Assembly: GCA_013215525.1 (NCBI GenBank)
Contig: JABSQY010000092.1
Coordinates: 1-6,321 of the forward strand
Direction of reading: 5' to 3'
Source of the DNA: Nanoarchaeales archaeon
GTDB taxonomy: Archaea; Nanobdellota; Nanobdellia; Woesearchaeales; UBA583
DNA length: 6,321 nt
The position numbers were made by a program, and so were the translations under genes. Of the stretch, positions 3,593 to 6,321 are shown in pieces. The notes under the pieces are model-generated. The model searched no databases. It saw only the letters and a program-made list of their open reading frames with translations, and was not told the origin of the DNA. Position 1 is the first letter of the stretch. Each line of letters starts with the position of its first letter.

Positions 3593-5548
3593 ATGAAACT
3601 AAATGTTTATAATATAGATTATAGAGATATAATTATGAGTGAAAAAAGTATAAATAATATAATGAATGAAAAAGAGTTTATGGATGATTTGAATAAAGTT
3701 TATGAAATTTCTAATGAATTAAATTCTAAGTTAAATTTATATTACAAATGTTTTGATAAAGGCGCTGATTTTGATTCCTCAGATAATGTTAAGATGAGAA
3801 ATTTTATTGATTCATTTTTAGATTCAATTGAATTTGAAAAAACTGCGCAAAATAGGTTATCTATTATTCGTAAATTAGTTCTTTTAAAGAGTGATTATTT
3901 AATCTCAGCTATTGAAGATAAAAAATTAGATTCAGGTTCTAAAAAGGAAATCTTATCTTCGGCGTACACGTGGGCTGGAAGTTATCATGTTGGAATTTTT
4001 GAAGAATTAATTTTTGAGATGGAGAATGAAAACTTATTAACTCCATTTTATAGAGAATTAATTAAAGGTGTAAAATCAATTGGTTTATCTTTTACGCAGT
4101 TAGATGTGAGTTGGGAGTCTGTAATTACAGAGATTAATTCTATTTTATTAAATAAGTTTAATAATAAAACAGAGAAAACAGTTGAGTTTATTCATAAAAA
4201 TAATTTAATGGATAAGTTGCCGGAAGGCTCAAAGGCAGATAGATGTTATTCAATTTTAGTTGAAGATGATAATGCTGATTGCGGGTTTAGTACACAAAGT
4301 TATGGGGAATTCTTTGAAGTTGAAGTTGATGAAATCTGTTCTAAGTTATATGATTTGAATTTAGTTCTTGAAGAATTATCTGATGATGTGTTTAATATGA
4401 AAGAGAATTGGATTAATTATTTTAATTCTTTAATTGATGCTTTTTCTGAACGTGATTGTGATAAGTTAATTGAGATGTGGCGTAAAGTTGATTTTGAGTG
4501 GATGAAAGTTAGATCTCCAATTCAAGTTGTACATTGTATGGAGTATTATAATGATAATATTCGAAATTGTGTAGAGATTGAATGGGATTTAAGACTTGTA
4601 AATCCTGCTCGTAATGATGCAAGTGCTGTTATGGATTCAGTTAAATCAATGTATAATAGTTATATGAATGAGAATGATTTAAAAAATAAAAATGATAATA
4701 AAAATGTTTATGATGTATCAATTTCAGCTTTAGAGAATGTTCAATTATATGTTGGAAAACCTCTTATGTATTTTGGAAAATTTTTTAATGGATTATTTTC
4801 CGCGCAAGTAATTCCTAATGATGAAGTTGTGTCCGCTCAAACTGGGAAAAAAGTTTTTGCTTTTGCTGATTTTGTTCTTGAGAATGAAAAAGCAGCGCCA
4901 GCTATGAAGTTATCTAATCAAGTGTTTGGTTCAGATTTTGTTGCAGAGTTAAAAGATATTGCATGTAATAAGCCTGATGTGTGGCATAATAATTATTCTA
5001 TTACAACTGTTGGTCACGAATTAGGACATATTTTATGGAAAGGAACTGATACTGAAATTGTTATGAATGGTTCTGGAAATTTTAAAAATATTGAAGAGTA
5101 TAAGGCAACGACTGGTGGGCTTGTTGCTTTTTTTAAGTCTGATGATGTTGATAAGTATTGGAAAGAGTTATTTTATGATTTTGTTGAAAGAGCTATTAAA
5201 CTTGTTGCTTGGAAAAAAACTGGACCAGTTGTACCTTATTATTGTGAAGGTTTAATTCATTTAACTGGGTTGTTTGAAACTGGTGTTCTTAAATTTGATA
5301 AGGAAAATGAAAAATTAGATATTAATATGTCAAGGGAGAGTTTTGATAATATGTCAAAGTGGATAATTAAAAATTATGAGAATTTATTTAGTGTTTATTT
5401 AGATAAAAAAGATGCTAATGAGTTTTTGTCTGTTTTTGCTAAAAAGGGTAATGATGGTTATTTTATGCCTGTTGATTCTGTTACGTGCGAGTTTGCTGTG
5501 TGGTATTATGAACTATATGAAAAAATTGGCCGTGAGACTTTAGATTAA
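3593..5548 (+). CDS. HELGH zinc-metalloprotease-like protein, probable CiaB family
   Basis: A 651-residue soluble protein with no signal peptide or membrane helix. The N-terminal half (about 15-360) looks largely helical and charged. The C-terminal half carries the conserved core: GLFSAQVIPNDEVVS (400-414), GKKVFAFAD (418-426), then H475-E476-L-G-H479 followed by I-L-W and, 25-26 residues after E476, E501/E502 in NIEEYKATTGG. HExxH plus a downstream glutamate is the zinc-ligand plan of gluzincin peptidases, so H475, H479 and E501 or E502 are the likely ligands and E476 the catalytic base. From memory, the run through HE-x-GHILW, IEE(Y/F)KATTGGLVAFF and NGLFSAQV resembles the CiaB 'invasion protein' family, known from Campylobacter (about 610 residues) and many non-pathogens. 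The family name is probable but unverified and the substrate is unknown. ATG 3593 gives the longest frame; ATG 3635 (MSEKSINN) is a credible alternative. It is convergent with the PIN-like gene. Confidence 0.75.
   Translation: MKLNVYNIDYRDIIMSEKSINNIMNEKEFMDDLNKVYEISNELNSKLNLYYKCFDKGADFDSSDNVKMRNFIDSFLDSIEFEKTAQNRLSIIRKLVLLKSDYLISAIEDKKLDSGSKKEILSSAYTWAGSYHVGIFEELIFEMENENLLTPFYRELIKGVKSIGLSFTQLDVSWESVITEINSILLNKFNNKTEKTVEFIHKNNLMDKLPEGSKADRCYSILVEDDNADCGFSTQSYGEFFEVEVDEICSKLYDLNLVLEELSDDVFNMKENWINYFNSLIDAFSERDCDKLIEMWRKVDFEWMKVRSPIQVVHCMEYYNDNIRNCVEIEWDLRLVNPARNDASAVMDSVKSMYNSYMNENDLKNKNDNKNVYDVSISALENVQLYVGKPLMYFGKFFNGLFSAQVIPNDEVVSAQTGKKVFAFADFVLENEKAAPAMKLSNQVFGSDFVAELKDIACNKPDVWHNNYSITTVGHELGHILWKGTDTEIVMNGSGNFKNIEEYKATTGGLVAFFKSDDVDKYWKELFYDFVERAIKLVAWKKTGPVVPYYCEGLIHLTGLFETGVLKFDKENEKLDINMSRESFDNMSKWIIKNYENLFSVYLDKKDANEFLSVFAKKGNDGYFMPVDSVTCEFAVWYYELYEKIGRETLD
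3606..3613 (+). promoter_or_regulatory. TATA-like box that would favour the internal start at 3635
   Basis: TTTATAAT lies at -29 to -22 from the in-frame ATG at 3635, the same spacing as at the genes starting at 163, 285 and 1933. If used, the HELGH protein starts MSEKSINN and is 637 residues long. Neither start has a Shine-Dalgarno sequence. Confidence 0.3.
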
Positions 5549-5573
5549 ATTAATTTAATATAATTTTAATTTA
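5546..5573. terminator. AT-only inverted repeat between convergent genes
   Basis: TAAATTAA (5546-5553) and TTAATTTA (5566-5573) form an 8-base inverted repeat with a 12-base spacer. It starts at the stop codon of the plus-strand gene and fills most of the 33-base gap to the stop of the minus-strand gene. The location suits a shared bidirectional terminator, but there is no G+C in the stem and no long T-run, so chance is a fair alternative. Confidence 0.25.
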
Positions 5574-5581
5574 TATAATAT

Positions 5582-6310
5582 TTATTTATATTTTTGTTTT
5601 AATAAAACTAATTTTTTATCAAAATTTTGTTCAGGACCAATTATTTGTTCTTTCTTTTTCTCTTGAATCTCTCTTTGTTTTTTGCTTAAACCATCTAAAA
5701 AATTTAAAATATTTTTTGTTCTTGTTTTAGGTTGTTTATATTCTGAAAAGTAACTGTGTGGTTCCCCATGAGCTGAACGTGAAACGTCAGGTTTTATAAT
5801 AGTTGGAGAGTTTAAGAGCTCACCATGTACAAATTGTACTCCTTGTGCCAATATGTCCCAATCATTTGTTACAATATTAGTTTTTTTAAAATCTTTTGAA
5901 TTGGTGTTTTCATAAGCAGCTAATAGTAAAATACCAAGGTCAGTGTCCGATACTTGTTTTGTGCTAAGGTTATAATGAACTTCATCTACATAAAATATAC
6001 TTTTTTTAAACTCAGGAAGTATTTCATCATTTATTAAATGCATATTTTGAAATACACAAGATTTTAAATTTCTATTTAACTGCCCATATATTACTTTTAT
6101 TTTACTTAAAAAATCTAATTCTTCAGTATTATCGCAATTTGAATTTTTTAAAACATATGATAATTCTCTAGAATACTTTTTTAAATAAGACTTAATATTC
6201 CTACACTCCAATTCAACTTCTGGAGTTATTAATATTAAACCTTCTTGCGCCATAGTATTTAATCCCTTTAATTGAAAATATGAACTTTTTAAGGAAGTAT
6301 TTGTCAACAT
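5582..6310 (-). CDS. PIN-like domain protein (predicted RNase), start near the right edge
   Basis: A 242-residue protein from the ATG at 6310. The frame stays open upstream to the window edge (reading K-W-K before the Met), so the true start may lie outside. The layout suggests a PIN ribonuclease fold. NTSL at residues 4-7 sits where D-T-[SN]-x-L is normally found. EGLILITPEVELE (23-35) gives the strand and acidic helix start, SDTDLGILLLAA (121-132) carries D122/D124, and NIVTNDWDIL (145-154) carries D150/D152. PIN nucleases use three or four such acidic residues to bind metal and cut RNA. The first Asp appears to be Asn here, or it lies upstream of the edge. The C-terminal 70 residues are polar and lysine-rich (QREIQEKKKEQ), resembling an RNA-binding or disordered tail. 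No small antitoxin gene is adjacent within the window, so a toxin role is not supported. A housekeeping RNA-processing PIN is equally possible. Confidence 0.6.
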   Translation of the reverse strand: MLTNTSLKSSYFQLKGLNTMAQEGLILITPEVELECRNIKSYLKKYSRELSYVLKNSNCDNTEELDFLSKIKVIYGQLNRNLKSCVFQNMHLINDEILPEFKKSIFYVDEVHYNLSTKQVSDTDLGILLLAAYENTNSKDFKKTNIVTNDWDILAQGVQFVHGELLNSPTIIKPDVSRSAHGEPHSYFSEYKQPKTRTKNILNFLDGLSKKQREIQEKKKEQIIGPEQNFDKKLVLLKQKYK

Positions 6311-6321
6311 TTTCCATTTAT

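Noticed and set aside
5067..5255. 62-codon plus-strand frame inside the HELGH gene
   Set aside because: It is a shadow in another frame of a clearly coding region, leucine/isoleucine-rich from translating A/T-rich codons out of frame.
5582..6310. Toxin of a toxin-antitoxin pair
   Set aside because: No small partner gene is adjacent within the window, and the protein is longer than typical VapC toxins (about 130-150 residues).

Overview
The window (6,321 bases, very AT-rich by eye, roughly a quarter G+C) looks like chromosomal DNA of a small-genome archaeon, most probably a DPANN-type lineage such as Woesearchaeota, Pacearchaeota or Nanoarchaeota. Three things support this. Starts have no Shine-Dalgarno sequence. 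Instead, a TATA-box-like octamer sits about 22 to 32 bases upstream of most ATGs, as expected for leaderless archaeal transcripts. The gene content (small membrane proteins, membrane-anchored Ig-like surface proteins, SEC-C and PIN proteins) also fits. The taxonomic assignment is inference; no rRNA or tRNA lies in the window.

Layout. Positions 1-163 (minus) hold the start of a small membrane protein that runs off the left edge. It is divergent from a 69-codon two-helix membrane protein at 285-494 (plus). Positions 495-972 contain no intact gene. They hold a visibly G+C-richer decayed minus-strand reading frame (505-783, one internal TGA), then the first copy of a 35-base direct repeat (830-864). 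A secreted, membrane-anchored protein follows at 973-1785 (plus). The second repeat copy (1787-1821) begins two bases after its stop. A SEC-C zinc-motif protein lies at 1933-2784 (plus), convergent with a shorter paralogue of the anchored protein at 2820-3461 (minus). The dominant gene, 3593-5548 (plus), is a 651-residue HELGH metalloprotease-like protein that I think belongs with the CiaB 'invasion protein' family. A PIN-like nuclease gene (5582-6310, minus) converges on it and may continue past the right edge.

How the genes relate. There is no obvious operon: every gene with visible upstream sequence has its own promoter-like box, and the strands alternate. The clearest links are the two anchored Ig-like proteins, which share about 40 of 109 residues over an ungapped block, and the 35-base repeat that brackets one of them like a cassette. 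The most noteworthy items are the putative CiaB-like zinc peptidase, the repeat-bracketed surface-protein gene and its hairpin-forming repeat, and the decayed gene at 505-783. I see no defence system, CRISPR array, transposase or integrase. All family names come from motif recognition by eye, without database searches.
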